Assembly (NCBI GenBank): GCA_964584325.1
Contig: CAZOZP010000005.1
Coordinates: forward strand, 1-64,000
From: CAZOZP01 sp964584325
GTDB taxonomy: Bacteria; Bacteroidota; Ignavibacteria; Ignavibacteriales; Melioribacteraceae
Length of the DNA stretch: 64,000 bases
Direction of reading: 5' to 3'
Part shown: piece by piece, positions 53,494-63,329 of the stretch
Layout of the letters: each line of letters begins with the position of its first letter
Numbering within the stretch: the first letter of the stretch is position 1
Notes under the pieces: model-generated
Told to the model about the DNA's origin: nothing
The model's input: only the letters and a program-made list of their open reading frames with translations
Database searches by the model: none
Made by a program: the position numbers and the translations under genes

Positions 53494-54934
53494 CGGATAT
53501 ATCAGAATACTATTGATCGAAGATGAAGAATATGATGCAATGAGGGTACAAAACACACTTAAGCATTTTGAGCATCAGATGAGAATAGAAAAAACAGTAA
53601 ACAACGGAACAGATGCCGTAGCAGAAATTGCTGCTGCTGAATACGATGTTGTGATAATGGACTATCAGATCTCAAGCGGAATTATGGGAGAAGCCCTTAT
53701 TTCGGCCATAAAGAATGAAAATCCGGCATTACAAATTATTGTAATTACAAAGCTGACACTTAATATATCCAATATTCATTTTGCAAATGAGTTGATTAAA
53801 GCCGGGGCTTTCTGGTACTGCACAAAATATCCCGGAGATCTTGATTATATTTATCAGCCTACTGATTTTGCTCTTGCTGTTTTTAATGCATACCAGAAGA
53901 AACAGCTTATTACCGAAAAAATGCGGACAGATAAAAAGAAGGACGCAGATGTCTCGGGAATACTGCAGTCAAAAAAAATTATTGGGGAAAGTAAAGAAAT
54001 AATTCGATTGCTTGAGAGAATTGATAAATGCGCTGATTCCGAAGCAGGAATTCTTATTACCGGAAAATCCGGCACAGGAAAAGAGTTGGTAGCTGTTAAT
54101 ATTCACTATAAAAGCAGAAGAAAATTTGAAAATTTTGTTTCGGTAAACTGCGGCAGTCTTCCCTCTGAACTTGTAGAAAGTGAATTATTCGGTTATGAAA
54201 AAGGAGCATTTACAGGTGCTGATAAACATAAACAAGGCTTATTTGAATTGGCAGATAAGGGAACTCTTTTTTTAGATGAAATTGCAGAACTGCCACTGAA
54301 GTCGCAGGTTAAACTTCTTAGAATACTTCAGGAAGGAGAAGTTGAGAAAATTGGACGAACAAAGCCTATAAAAGTAGATGTCCGAATTATCTGTGCTACA
54401 AATAAAAATCTGCAGGAAGAAGTAGTTGCGGGAAGATTTCGGGAGGACCTTTATTTCCGACTAAATATAATTTCCATTAATGTGCCTAGATTGGAAGAAA
54501 GAAAAGAGGATATTGCTGTACTTGCAGATCATTTTATAAGAATAATATGCAATGAAATGAAAATACCCATAATGATTATTGACGATGATGCTTTGCTGGA
54601 ACTTAAATCACATCCTTGGCCCGGAAATGTACGTGAGCTCAAGAATACAATTCACCGTCTTCTATTTGAAGCTGAAGGGAAGATAACCGGAAGCATGGTG
54701 AAGGAAGCATTACTGAAAATACCGGAGAAAGACATCTCTGAATCAGCATTATTCCGGACTATTCTGAATACCGGTGATATAATAAATTATCACGATAGTA
54801 AAAGACTTTTTAAGATAAGATATATAGGTTATGTGAGGAGCTGCTCTCAAAGTGATGCCGAGGCAGCCGAAAAACTCGGACTCGCACCGCCTAACTACCA
54901 CAGACTTTGCAAAGAACTCGGCATAAAATCGTGA
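53480..54934 (+). CDS. NtrC-type sigma-54-dependent response regulator
   Basis: The 484-residue protein has a receiver domain (about 7-125) with Asp61 in VVIMDYQ. The AAA+ domain, about 165-395, has Walker A GKSGTGKE, the sigma-54-contacting GAFTGA loop, Walker B LFLDEI and the arginine finger REDLYFRLN. The C-terminus is a Fis-type helix-turn-helix (AAEKLGLAPPNYHRLCKELG). It activates sigma-54 promoters. The start is GTG at 53480, within the preceding kinase gene, supported by AAGGAGGG at 53469-53476. A sigma-54-like promoter at 46050 is a possible target. Confidence 0.92.
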   Translation: MQVNSGYIRILLIEDEEYDAMRVQNTLKHFEHQMRIEKTVNNGTDAVAEIAAAEYDVVIMDYQISSGIMGEALISAIKNENPALQIIVITKLTLNISNIHFANELIKAGAFWYCTKYPGDLDYIYQPTDFALAVFNAYQKKQLITEKMRTDKKKDADVSGILQSKKIIGESKEIIRLLERIDKCADSEAGILITGKSGTGKELVAVNIHYKSRRKFENFVSVNCGSLPSELVESELFGYEKGAFTGADKHKQGLFELADKGTLFLDEIAELPLKSQVKLLRILQEGEVEKIGRTKPIKVDVRIICATNKNLQEEVVAGRFREDLYFRLNIISINVPRLEERKEDIAVLADHFIRIICNEMKIPIMIIDDDALLELKSHPWPGNVRELKNTIHRLLFEAEGKITGSMVKEALLKIPEKDISESALFRTILNTGDIINYHDSKRLFKIRYIGYVRSCSQSDAEAAEKLGLAPPNYHRLCKELGIKS

Positions 54935-54975
54935 TTTAATTGTATATTGCATTACGGAAATGTAAGGCTTAAGAA

Positions 54976-55830
54976 ATGGATAACAAGGATTTCTATAAAA
55001 TACTCGGTATTGAAGAAACTGCCACAGACGAAGAGATAAAAGCCGCATACAGGAAAATGGCTAAACAGTACCATCCTGATCATAACGAAATGAAAAAAAA
55101 TGCTGAGGAAAAGTTTAAAGAGATTTCAGAAGCATACAGAGTTCTAATTGACCCGGAACTTAGAGGGAAATATGATCTTACGCGAACACTGATTCGTAAC
55201 CGCAGAAGCCCGAAAGGACAAAAACGTGACTATGATGATGTTTTCTCAAGTTCGGGTGGATTTCAGGATTTCTTTGAGAGCTTCAAAGGGAAAAAGAAAA
55301 GCAGACAAACAACGCTAAAAGATATAAATGTTGATATATCCATTGGGCTTGAAGATGTTTACTGCGGTAAGGAAATACATCTTGATGTAAAAGGTGAACC
55401 TTTGAAATTTAAACTCCTTCCCGGAGCATATGACGGACTTAAACTAAAATTTACCGGAAAAGGTAATAAACCGCTTATGACTGAACCGGGCGATTTGTAT
55501 GTCAGAATAAAAGTAAATAAACATTCGCACTATGTTTATTCAAAACTTGATCTGTATTTTGAAAAAGAAGTGAATTTATATACTATGGTATTAGGCGGAA
55601 ATGTAGTAATAGAGCATCTTGATAAATCTAAAATCAATGTTCAGATACCAGCAGAATCACCAAATGGTAAAATTTTAAGATTAAAAGGCCTGGGTATAAC
55701 AGATTATAAAAATCAAGGCCTGAAAGGCGATCTTTATGTAATTCTTAAAGTTATCCTTCCTGCCGGTTTGTCTGAAGCAGAGAAAAAACTATATAAATCT
55801 TTAAGAGAGCTTTCTTCTAATCACAAATAA
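54976..55830 (+). CDS. DnaJ-family co-chaperone without zinc finger (CbpA-like)
   Basis: The 284-residue protein has a J-domain at 1-70 with HPD at 33-35 in KQYHPDHNE, which stimulates DnaK. A short Gly/Phe-type linker follows, and then two C-terminal beta domains (LPPGAYDGLKLKFTGKGNK type, near 155-170, and VQIPAESPNGKILRLKG, near 223-240). The cysteine-rich zinc domain of DnaJ is absent, as in CbpA. Its stop overlaps the end of the convergent STAS gene by 10 bases. It lies 41 bases after the NtrC-type gene. Confidence 0.88.
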   Translation: MDNKDFYKILGIEETATDEEIKAAYRKMAKQYHPDHNEMKKNAEEKFKEISEAYRVLIDPELRGKYDLTRTLIRNRRSPKGQKRDYDDVFSSSGGFQDFFESFKGKKKSRQTTLKDINVDISIGLEDVYCGKEIHLDVKGEPLKFKLLPGAYDGLKLKFTGKGNKPLMTEPGDLYVRIKVNKHSHYVYSKLDLYFEKEVNLYTMVLGGNVVIEHLDKSKINVQIPAESPNGKILRLKGLGITDYKNQGLKGDLYVILKVILPAGLSEAEKKLYKSLRELSSNHK

Positions 55831-56213
55831 CTGTGTTCATAGTCAGGAATGTAAAAACAGTCTCTTACTATCGGTCTGTATAGTTTTTCGGCATCAAAAA
55901 GATTATCGAATAAATTGAAATAATTACTCAGGCTGCTTGAGAGCATAATTGTACTGCTCTGGGCATTATCCTTTTTATATACAAACGATATAGATTTTTC
56001 TGATTTAAGCTTCTTAAGAGCAAAAACCATGGCGCCTAGAAATACAGTATCCATAACATCTACACGCGTGCAGTCGATAATAAGGTTACGGTCATTGTCA
56101 GAAACATTATCAAGTATGAAATTTTTGATTGCTCCTGCCGTAACTGAATTACAAACGGCTTCATCAATACAGATAGTTGTGAAATTTTCATTTCTCTTGA
56201 CATAAAAACGCAT
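55821..56213 (-). CDS. STAS-like domain protein
   Basis: This frame encodes about 130 residues. The start at 56213 was chosen because the upstream 26 residues (starting at 56291) look non-domain and have no ribosome binding site. The core reads RNLIIDCTRVDVMDTVFLGAMVFALKKL, the strand-loop-helix pattern of STAS domains. The phosphorylation position has Thr (MDT) instead of Ser. It could be an anti-sigma-factor antagonist; a kinase partner is not next to it, though the RsbW-like protein at 494 is in the same window. The C-terminus has extra aromatic residues. Function uncertain. Confidence 0.6.
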   Translation of the reverse strand: MRFYVKRNENFTTICIDEAVCNSVTAGAIKNFILDNVSDNDRNLIIDCTRVDVMDTVFLGAMVFALKKLKSEKSISFVYKKDNAQSSTIMLSSSLSNYFNLFDNLFDAEKLYRPIVRDCFYIPDYEHSYL

Positions 56214-56554
56214 AAATATACCTACAAGCCTTAAGGTTATGACTAATAAATTACCGGGATTAAACCCGTTGAATAAAAAAACAGAAAGCAAATTTGTTCT
56301 GCGAATATATTTAGAAAAACTTTAACAGCAAAGAAAAATTTGATTGATTGTAAGAATAAAATTAAATGTGGTCTTTAATAGCCAAAAACAACTCAGGGAA
56401 TGATAGAAGTCTATATTAAGATTAGTAAAATAAGACAGATTTCCGGTTAAGAAGAAAAAAAACTTTTTTTTGTCTGAATGAAATTCAGAAATCAGAAATT
56501 GTTCAAAAAATTGTTTTATTAGGAAAATAAAAAAATTAAAATAAGGCAGGTTTT
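56214..56554. other. Intergenic region upstream of pullulanase
   Basis: This 340-base AT-rich region separates the STAS gene (leftward) from the pullulanase gene (rightward). It has poly-A/T runs near 56451-56471 but no clear terminator hairpin, and I find no full promoter match. AAGGCAGG at 56543-56550 is the ribosome binding site for 56555. Confidence 0.5.
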
Positions 56555-58717
56555 ATGTTCAGATACTTTTTTATTATGATTCTTTTCTGTGTCGGTTGCA
56601 TTAGTGCTGATATATATTCGGGAATTTCCCCTGAATTCATAAACTCTGATCTGATTAAAATTAACTCAGTATCAAGAATTGCAGTTAATCATGACCTTAC
56701 TTATCTGTTGTGTTCAGATGGAAGTAAAATTGAAGCCAGAGCCTTAAGACCGGAAAAAGGATCGAATAATTGGACGATGAAACTAAAGTCCAAAGCCGAT
56801 CCGGTTAAGAATTATAAATTTGTATTAAACGGACAAGAATTCAGAATTGACAAAAACGGTATCCTTAACGATGCTGCGTATATTTATAACAAGACCGATC
56901 TTGGAATTACATTTACAAATGAAGAAATTACAGTAAAAGTCTGGACCCCGGTGGCTGAAAAAGTAAACCTGCTCCTGTACGATAATTATAATATCGAAAC
57001 AGCTTTCGCATATCCGATGGTAAAAACAGAACAAGGCGTTTGGAAAACCGGACTTCCGTTAGAAGCAAAAGGGAAGTATTACCTTTTTGAAGTTACTGTT
57101 AACGGTGAAACAAAAACCACTCCTGATCCTTATAGTATCGGACTCTCGGCAAACAGTAAACGCAGCCTTATTGCTGATTTACGAGAAACTGACCCGGCCG
57201 GTTGGAATGAAACTCCTCGGCCTGATTTTGTAAAGATGACGGATGCTGTAATCTATGAACTTCATGTTCGGGATATTTCAATTCATAAATCATCCGGAAT
57301 CCGGAACAAAGGTAAATACCTGGCTTTTACTGAAAAGGGAACAAAAAGTCCGGAGGGTTATTCAACCGGAATCAGTCATCTTAAAGAGATGGGGGTTACA
57401 CACATACATTTGCTTCCCGTCTATGACTTCGGAAGTGTAGATGAAAATAGACAAGATATGCATAACTGGGGTTATGACCCGGTTTTTTATAATGTTCCTG
57501 AAGGTTCATATTCAACAGATCCTAACGGTATAAGCAGAATAAAAGAGTTCAAGGAAATGGTAAAGAGTTTTCATGAGTGTGGCTTAAGGGTGGTGATAGA
57601 TGTTGTTTATAATCATACATATAAGAGAGGTGTTTCGGCTTTTGATATTCTGGTTCCGGGTTATTATTACAGGTTTAATGCCGATGGGTCTTATTCTGAC
57701 GCTTCTGCCTGCGGAAATGAAGTAGCAACGGAAAAAGCAATGGTAAGGAATTTTATTCTGCACTCTCTCAAATTCTGGGCAAATGAGTATAAAATTGACG
57801 GATTCCGGTTTGACCTGCTTGGTGTATTTGATACCGAGACAGTTTTGATTATTGGCAAGGAATTAAAAAAACTTGATCCTTCTCTGCTACTTTATGGAGA
57901 ACCCTGGGCTCCCGGGACATCTCCGATTCCTGAAAACAAAAGACTAATAAAAGGAAATCAGAAAAATACAAGTGTCGCAGTGTTTAACGACAATTTGCGC
58001 GATGCGGTAAAAGGCGATACTCAGGGAGATATTCCCGGCTTCGTACAAGGAGTGGATTCACTTAAACCCTCTGTAATGAAAGGTATTGAAGGTTCAATAA
58101 ACGATTTTACTCTCTCGCCGGAAGAAACGATAAATTATGTATCAAGTCACGATGATCTATGTCTGTGGGATAAACTAATAAAAACTTCAAAAGGTAAATC
58201 TGAAGATTATATTATAAAACTCTCTAAGCTTGCCAATGGAATTGTATTTCTTTCTCAGGGTATTCCGTTTATTCAAGGTGGTGAAGAATTCGGCCGTACA
58301 AAAAAGATGTTTCACAACACATATAATAAAGGGGATGAATACAATCAGTTTGATTACTCTCTAAAAGCAAAATATTCCGGCCTCACGGAGTATTATAAAG
58401 GACTAATCAAATTGCGCAAAGCTCATCCGGCTTTCAGAATGAATACCTCTGACCAGGTAAAGAAAAATCTCAGATTTCTTGATTCTCCGGCAGGAACTTT
58501 ATCCTTCTCATTATCCAATAGGGAAAACGGTGAAAATTCTAAGCTTATTGTTGTTTTGATAAATGCCTCAGACTCAAAAGTAACGTTTAAATTGCCTGAT
58601 GAAAGAGAATGGACAATAATAGCCGACGGTGACAAAGCCGGCGAGGTTATAGGAAAGTTTACGGGTGCAGATGCAGTGGTGGAAGGAAAAACTTTAATGG
58701 TTTTAAAAAATAATTAA
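56555..58717 (+). CDS. pulA: Type I pullulanase (GH13, CBM48)
   Basis: The 720-residue protein has a signal peptide or lipoprotein signal (FCVGCISAD, Cys19). An N-terminal pullulanase-type domain and a CBM48 (about 120-210) precede the GH13 barrel. Motifs: VVIDVVYNHT, GFRFDLLGV with the catalytic Asp nucleophile, YGEPW with the catalytic Glu, and YVSSHDD with the transition-state Asp. YxLHVRDxS (YELHVRDIS) is the typical pullulanase signature. It hydrolyses alpha-1,6 branches of starch, glycogen or pullulan at the cell surface. The following gene encodes a secreted esterase-like protein. Confidence 0.92.
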   Translation: MFRYFFIMILFCVGCISADIYSGISPEFINSDLIKINSVSRIAVNHDLTYLLCSDGSKIEARALRPEKGSNNWTMKLKSKADPVKNYKFVLNGQEFRIDKNGILNDAAYIYNKTDLGITFTNEEITVKVWTPVAEKVNLLLYDNYNIETAFAYPMVKTEQGVWKTGLPLEAKGKYYLFEVTVNGETKTTPDPYSIGLSANSKRSLIADLRETDPAGWNETPRPDFVKMTDAVIYELHVRDISIHKSSGIRNKGKYLAFTEKGTKSPEGYSTGISHLKEMGVTHIHLLPVYDFGSVDENRQDMHNWGYDPVFYNVPEGSYSTDPNGISRIKEFKEMVKSFHECGLRVVIDVVYNHTYKRGVSAFDILVPGYYYRFNADGSYSDASACGNEVATEKAMVRNFILHSLKFWANEYKIDGFRFDLLGVFDTETVLIIGKELKKLDPSLLLYGEPWAPGTSPIPENKRLIKGNQKNTSVAVFNDNLRDAVKGDTQGDIPGFVQGVDSLKPSVMKGIEGSINDFTLSPEETINYVSSHDDLCLWDKLIKTSKGKSEDYIIKLSKLANGIVFLSQGIPFIQGGEEFGRTKKMFHNTYNKGDEYNQFDYSLKAKYSGLTEYYKGLIKLRKAHPAFRMNTSDQVKKNLRFLDSPAGTLSFSLSNRENGENSKLIVVLINASDSKVTFKLPDEREWTIIADGDKAGEVIGKFTGADAVVEGKTLMVLKNN

Positions 58718-58775
58718 ATTAAATATAAACATATCTCATTTACCATCGTCTGAATGGCTCTAAAATGGAGAAAAT

Positions 58776-60248
58776 ATGAAAAAAATTCTATTGGTTTTAT
58801 TTACTGTTGTATTATTAATACCGGCCGTATATGCCCAGACTCAGTTTAACGAATTCCTTTCAAAGATTAATTCAATTCAGTCTTCTGAAGAAAAAACTGC
58901 TTGTGCAGATAGTTTTATGACATATGCAAGAACAAAAGGCATCCCATTTATTGAACATGATACAATTGCGGTTTTCCTTTACAGAGGTTCTGCCACAAGT
59001 GTTCAGATAGCAGGTGATTTCACTTTTTGGGGAGCAGGGCCCTCCTTTACCAAAATATCCGGAACAAATATGTTTTATTATAAAAGGCAGTTTGAACGTA
59101 ATGCAAGAATGGATTACAAAATTATTGCCGGTTCAAACTGGATACTTGATCCTGAAAATCTTAATCAGGTTCCCGGCGGATACGGTCCGAATTCTGAATT
59201 ACGAATGCCTGACTATGTTATGCCCTGGGAAATTCAAAAGATACAGGGAATTACTTACGGTACTTTAAGCAGTATAACAATTCACAGTGATACACTGAAT
59301 AGAAACTACTCTGTTAGAATTTATCTTCCTCCCGGATATGATACCGGGAAAGAATATCCTTCAGTGTATTTCCAGGATGGTTCAGATTATCTCAATTTTG
59401 CATCAGCGGCAAATATACTTGATAACCTAATAGAAGCTAAGATGATTGAGCCGGTTATCGGAGTATTTGTAATTCCGACAAACAGGAATAACGAATATGC
59501 ACTTTCGGAAAGATTCAAATACAGAAACTTCTTTGCGAAAGAATTAGTTCCCTACATAGATGAAAATTATTCTACAGCCGGAAGCAGAGAAATGAGATTG
59601 GTTTTGGGTGATTCATACGGCGGAAATATATCTGTATTGATTGCCGTGGGGTATCCGGAGTTGTTCGGGCATCTCGGAATACATTCCGGCGCTTATCAGA
59701 ATTATGATTATGAAACCGGATATATGCTTGTAAATTATCCTGAGTCCGACATAAAAATTTATTCAGTCTGGGGAAGCTATGAAGGCTCGCTTACAGAAAA
59801 TCAGCGGCAAATTTCCTCCGCAATGATATCCAACGGAAGAGATTATAAATATAAAGAATATCCGGAAGGCCATAGCTGGGGATTATGGCGTGCTACTCTG
59901 GACGAGATTCTGATAAACAGTTTTCCTTATGAAGGAGTGTCGGCAGAACAAAAACCGGCAAGAATTCTCCCTTTAAATATTGAATTAAAACAGAATTATC
60001 CTAACCCTTTTAATCCCACAACAACAATAAGATATTCAATTCCTTCTAGTGCAGAGACGATGCAAGCAACTTCTCTAAGAATATATGATATTTTAGGAAA
60101 AGAGGTAGCTGTTCTTGTAAACCAAAGACAAAGAGCAGGAAATCACAGCGTTAAGTTTAATGCTGCCGGACTTCCCGGAGGAGTATATTTTTATGAATTG
60201 AAATCCGGCGGAAATAAAATTGTTAAGAAACTTACATTATTGAAATAA
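58776..60248 (+). CDS. Secreted esterase, CBM48-like domain plus T9SS sorting domain
   Basis: The 490-residue protein has a signal peptide (PAVYAQ). Residues about 60-155 form a CBM48/E-set-like domain (VQIAGDFTFWG, YKIIAGSNWILDPEN). An Esterase_D-type alpha/beta hydrolase, about 165-385, has LVLGDSYGGNIS with the nucleophile Ser and EGHSWGLW with the catalytic His. The end is a T9SS type A domain (QNYPNPFNPT), similar in sequence to the cassettes at 8302 and 10323 but not nearly identical. It probably removes acyl groups from glycans at the surface, next to the pullulanase. The substrate is unknown. Confidence 0.85.
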   Translation: MKKILLVLFTVVLLIPAVYAQTQFNEFLSKINSIQSSEEKTACADSFMTYARTKGIPFIEHDTIAVFLYRGSATSVQIAGDFTFWGAGPSFTKISGTNMFYYKRQFERNARMDYKIIAGSNWILDPENLNQVPGGYGPNSELRMPDYVMPWEIQKIQGITYGTLSSITIHSDTLNRNYSVRIYLPPGYDTGKEYPSVYFQDGSDYLNFASAANILDNLIEAKMIEPVIGVFVIPTNRNNEYALSERFKYRNFFAKELVPYIDENYSTAGSREMRLVLGDSYGGNISVLIAVGYPELFGHLGIHSGAYQNYDYETGYMLVNYPESDIKIYSVWGSYEGSLTENQRQISSAMISNGRDYKYKEYPEGHSWGLWRATLDEILINSFPYEGVSAEQKPARILPLNIELKQNYPNPFNPTTTIRYSIPSSAETMQATSLRIYDILGKEVAVLVNQRQRAGNHSVKFNAAGLPGGVYFYELKSGGNKIVKKLTLLK

Positions 60249-60275
60249 TTAAAATTTAGGGGAGATATAATATAG

Positions 60276-61466
60276 ATGGAAACCGGGAAAGCCGATTTAT
60301 CGGCTCTTAAGATTGACAGGACAAAAAAGAATGTGGATCCGGAAAAGCGCGGAAGAATAATCAAGAAAATCGGAATTCCTCTGTTTTTGGGATTACTGGC
60401 CGCATTTGTGATTTGGGGATACGGTAAAGTATTCGAACCAAAACCGGAAGTTACACTGGCAACAGTTGTTTTGCAGAATACTTCATCCGTAAATGCAGTT
60501 CTTAATGCCAACGGATATATAGTTGCTCAGAGAAAAGCAGCAGTTGCTTCCAAAGGAACCGGGAGATTAGTTTATCTTGGATTCGTTGAGGGAGATAAAG
60601 TAAAGAAAAATGAAATAATCGGTAAAATTGAAGACAGCGATATTAAGGCCGCACTTGAACAGGCAAAGGCCAATCTGAAGCTTGCCGAAGCTGATTTGTT
60701 CGAAGCGGAAAATAACTATAATAGGGTTAACGAACTGCTGAAGTCAGGTGTATCAACTCCGGTTGAAGCTGATGCCGCAAAAGCCAGATACTTGAAAGTG
60801 CTTGCAAATATTGAGGTTGCAAAGGCCGGTATTACTTCGGCAGAAGTTGCTCTGGAAAATACTTTGATAAGAGCACCGTTTGATGGAACTGTTCTAACGA
60901 AAAATGCTGATATCGGAGAAATAGTTGCACCGCTGGGGGCAGGAAGCAATTCAAAATCTGCGGTTGTTACACTCGCTGACATGTCTTCACTGCAAGTTGA
61001 AGCTGATGTATCAGAATCAAACATTCAGAAAATTTCTTCCGGTCAGGAATGTATGATCTATCTTGATGCTTATCCTGATAAAGGTTATTCAGGTTATGTA
61101 GATAAAATTGTACCAACTGCAGACAGAGCTAAAGCGACAGTAAAAATAAAAGTAGGATTTCGAAACTACGATGGGAAAGTGCTTCCTGAAATGGGGGCAA
61201 AGGTAAGTTTTATGAGCGATAAAGAAGATTCTGACGAAAATGAAGGGGGTTCGTTTATGGTTATTCCTTCTACTGCAATAAGAAATAAAAATAACAAAAG
61301 TTATGTGTATCTGGTGGAAGATAGTGTTGTGAGGGAAGTTGAGATTGGTACCGGAAAAACTTTTGGTGAAATAACTGAAATAATAAACGGATTAAATGAA
61401 GGCGATAGTATAATTGACCAACCGGATGATAAAATCAGGGATGGTGTAAAGGTAAAAACAAAATAA
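60276..61466 (+). CDS. MacA/HlyD-type periplasmic adaptor protein
   Basis: The 396-residue protein has one N-terminal membrane helix (about 29-50), a barrel-sandwich domain, an alpha-hairpin (about 128-200, KANLKLAEADLFEAENNYNR type) and beta-barrel domains. It links an inner-membrane ABC exporter to an outer-membrane channel. AGGGGAG lies 13 bases before the ATG. The ATPase and permease genes follow after 10 and 9 bases. No TolC-like gene is visible before the window ends. Confidence 0.88.
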   Translation: METGKADLSALKIDRTKKNVDPEKRGRIIKKIGIPLFLGLLAAFVIWGYGKVFEPKPEVTLATVVLQNTSSVNAVLNANGYIVAQRKAAVASKGTGRLVYLGFVEGDKVKKNEIIGKIEDSDIKAALEQAKANLKLAEADLFEAENNYNRVNELLKSGVSTPVEADAAKARYLKVLANIEVAKAGITSAEVALENTLIRAPFDGTVLTKNADIGEIVAPLGAGSNSKSAVVTLADMSSLQVEADVSESNIQKISSGQECMIYLDAYPDKGYSGYVDKIVPTADRAKATVKIKVGFRNYDGKVLPEMGAKVSFMSDKEDSDENEGGSFMVIPSTAIRNKNNKSYVYLVEDSVVREVEIGTGKTFGEITEIINGLNEGDSIIDQPDDKIRDGVKVKTK

Positions 61467-61476
61467 GGCGGGTAAA

Positions 61477-62148
61477 ATGAAAGAAATTATCAATGTAAAA
61501 GAGGTATCGAAATCATATTGGAGAGACAGTCTGGAAATTCCTGTATTGAATAATATAAGCATTAGTGTAAATCAGGGCGATTTCCTTGCACTTATGGGTC
61601 CTTCCGGATCCGGGAAAACAACTCTTTTGAATCTGATTGCCGGTATCGACAGTCCCACTTCCGGAAAAATAATAGTAAACGGCGAAGATATATCATCCTA
61701 TAAGGAAGCTAAGCTTGCTAAGTGGCGGTCAGTAAACATAGGATTTGTATTTCAGTTTTATAATCTCATTCCGGTTCTTACCGCATACGAAAATGTTGAA
61801 CTTCCTCTGCTGCTTACAAAGTTATCAAAATCAGAAAGGAAAAAACACGTTGAAACTGCTCTGGATATAGTTGGTCTGGGCGATAGGATGGACCATTACC
61901 CGAAACAGCTTTCCGGAGGTCAGGAACAGAGAGTTGCAATTGCACGCGCAATTGTTACAGATCCGCTTATTATTGTTGCTGATGAACCTACCGGCGATCT
62001 CGACAGGAATTCGGCTCAGGAAATACTGCTTCTAATGGAAAGGCTGAACAAAGAATTTGAAAAAACCATTGTTATGGTAACTCACGATCCTCACGCTGCT
62101 GAGAGAGCGCATATACAGCGCCACCTTGACAAAGGCGAACTGGTATAA
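61477..62148 (+). CDS. MacB/LolD-type ABC ATPase
   Basis: The 223-residue ATPase has Walker A GPSGSGKT (about 41-48), Q-loop in FVFQFYNLIP, signature LSGGQEQR (about 145-152, the MacB/LolD variant), Walker B LIIVADEPTGDLD and switch His in MVTHDPHAA. It powers the FtsX-like permeases encoded next. In this family ATP hydrolysis drives periplasmic conformational change instead of transport through the membrane. It is a stand-alone subunit of normal length. Confidence 0.93.
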   Translation: MKEIINVKEVSKSYWRDSLEIPVLNNISISVNQGDFLALMGPSGSGKTTLLNLIAGIDSPTSGKIIVNGEDISSYKEAKLAKWRSVNIGFVFQFYNLIPVLTAYENVELPLLLTKLSKSERKKHVETALDIVGLGDRMDHYPKQLSGGQEQRVAIARAIVTDPLIIVADEPTGDLDRNSAQEILLLMERLNKEFEKTIVMVTHDPHAAERAHIQRHLDKGELV

Positions 62149-62157
62149 GGAGGAAAT

Positions 62158-63318
62158 ATGAAAGTATTAAAACTTGTTTTCAAAAATATTTTAAGACATA
62201 AACTTCGCTCTGTTCTTACTATTTCAGGAATAGCAATAGCAGTAATAGCTTTCGGAATTCTAAGAACTGTTGTTACATCCTTTAACGTTGGAGTTGAAGC
62301 AACTGCTTCCAACAGACTTATTACCAGGCAGGCAGTTTCGTTTATTTTTCCTCTTGATTATTCTTACCGAGATAAAATAAGCAAGGTTCAAGGTGTGAAA
62401 AATCTTACTTTTGCCAATTGGTTTTCAGGTGTCTATAAAGATAAAAATAATTTTTTTGCAAGAATGGCGGTTGACCATGAAACATTTTTTGATGTTTATC
62501 CTGAATTCATTTTAGATGAAAATGAATTAAAAGCTTTAAAAGAAAAAAGAAATGCCTGTATCCTGGGAAAGGATATTGCAAAAGAATATAATTTTAAGAT
62601 TGGAGATATAATACCTCTTGAAGGAGATATATATCCGGGTAGATGGGAGTTCGAAGTTGTTGGGATTTATGATCCGCGCGACGAAATAACCGATGCCAGC
62701 CAAATGCTTTTTCGGTGGGATTTTCTGCACGAGAGAATTCAGCAGGATTATCCCGAACGTACCGGAGAAGTTGGATGGTATATTGTTGATATAAGCAATC
62801 CGTCTGATGCGGCAAAAGTTTCTGCTGCCATTGATGCAAGGTTTAAAGATTCTCCGGCTCCTACAAAAACAGAAACTGAAAGGGCGTTCGCTTCCGGATT
62901 TATTCAATCCGTAGGTGCAATTCTTACAGCAATGGATGTACTTTCATTTATTATTATCGGAGTAATTATGATGGTTTTGGCAAACACAATGATTATGTCT
63001 GCCAGAGAAAGGACCAGGGAGTATGCTGTATTAAAAACTCTCGGATTTTCTACTTTTCATATTACCGGATTAATCTTCGGGGAATCAATGTTAATTGCAA
63101 TTTTAGGTGCCGGTGCGGGATTATTCTTTGCATTCCCTATTATTGAAGGATTTTCACAAAATATTCCTAAGGGTATATTCCCGGTATTTCAGCTTGATCC
63201 GACAACAGTATATTTTGCAGCAGGATCTGCATTACTTATTGGAGTAGTATCTGCAATATTCCCGGTACACAAAGCGTTATCCACAAAAATTGTTGACGGT
63301 TTCAGGTTTGTAGGTTAA
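62158..63318 (+). CDS. MacB/FtsX-family permease, first subunit
   Basis: The 386-residue protein has a first membrane helix near 17-38, a MacB-type periplasmic domain (about 45-250) and three C-terminal helices of the FtsX domain (IGVIMMVLANTMIMSARERTREYAVLKTLGF near 262-292, then two more). Layout is typical of MacB-like permeases that lack the fused ATPase. AAGGAGG precedes the ATG, and the second permease gene follows after 11 bases. Together they would form a heterodimer. Confidence 0.9.
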   Translation: MKVLKLVFKNILRHKLRSVLTISGIAIAVIAFGILRTVVTSFNVGVEATASNRLITRQAVSFIFPLDYSYRDKISKVQGVKNLTFANWFSGVYKDKNNFFARMAVDHETFFDVYPEFILDENELKALKEKRNACILGKDIAKEYNFKIGDIIPLEGDIYPGRWEFEVVGIYDPRDEITDASQMLFRWDFLHERIQQDYPERTGEVGWYIVDISNPSDAAKVSAAIDARFKDSPAPTKTETERAFASGFIQSVGAILTAMDVLSFIIIGVIMMVLANTMIMSARERTREYAVLKTLGFSTFHITGLIFGESMLIAILGAGAGLFFAFPIIEGFSQNIPKGIFPVFQLDPTTVYFAAGSALLIGVVSAIFPVHKALSTKIVDGFRFVG

Positions 63319-63329
63319 GGAGAAAAAAA

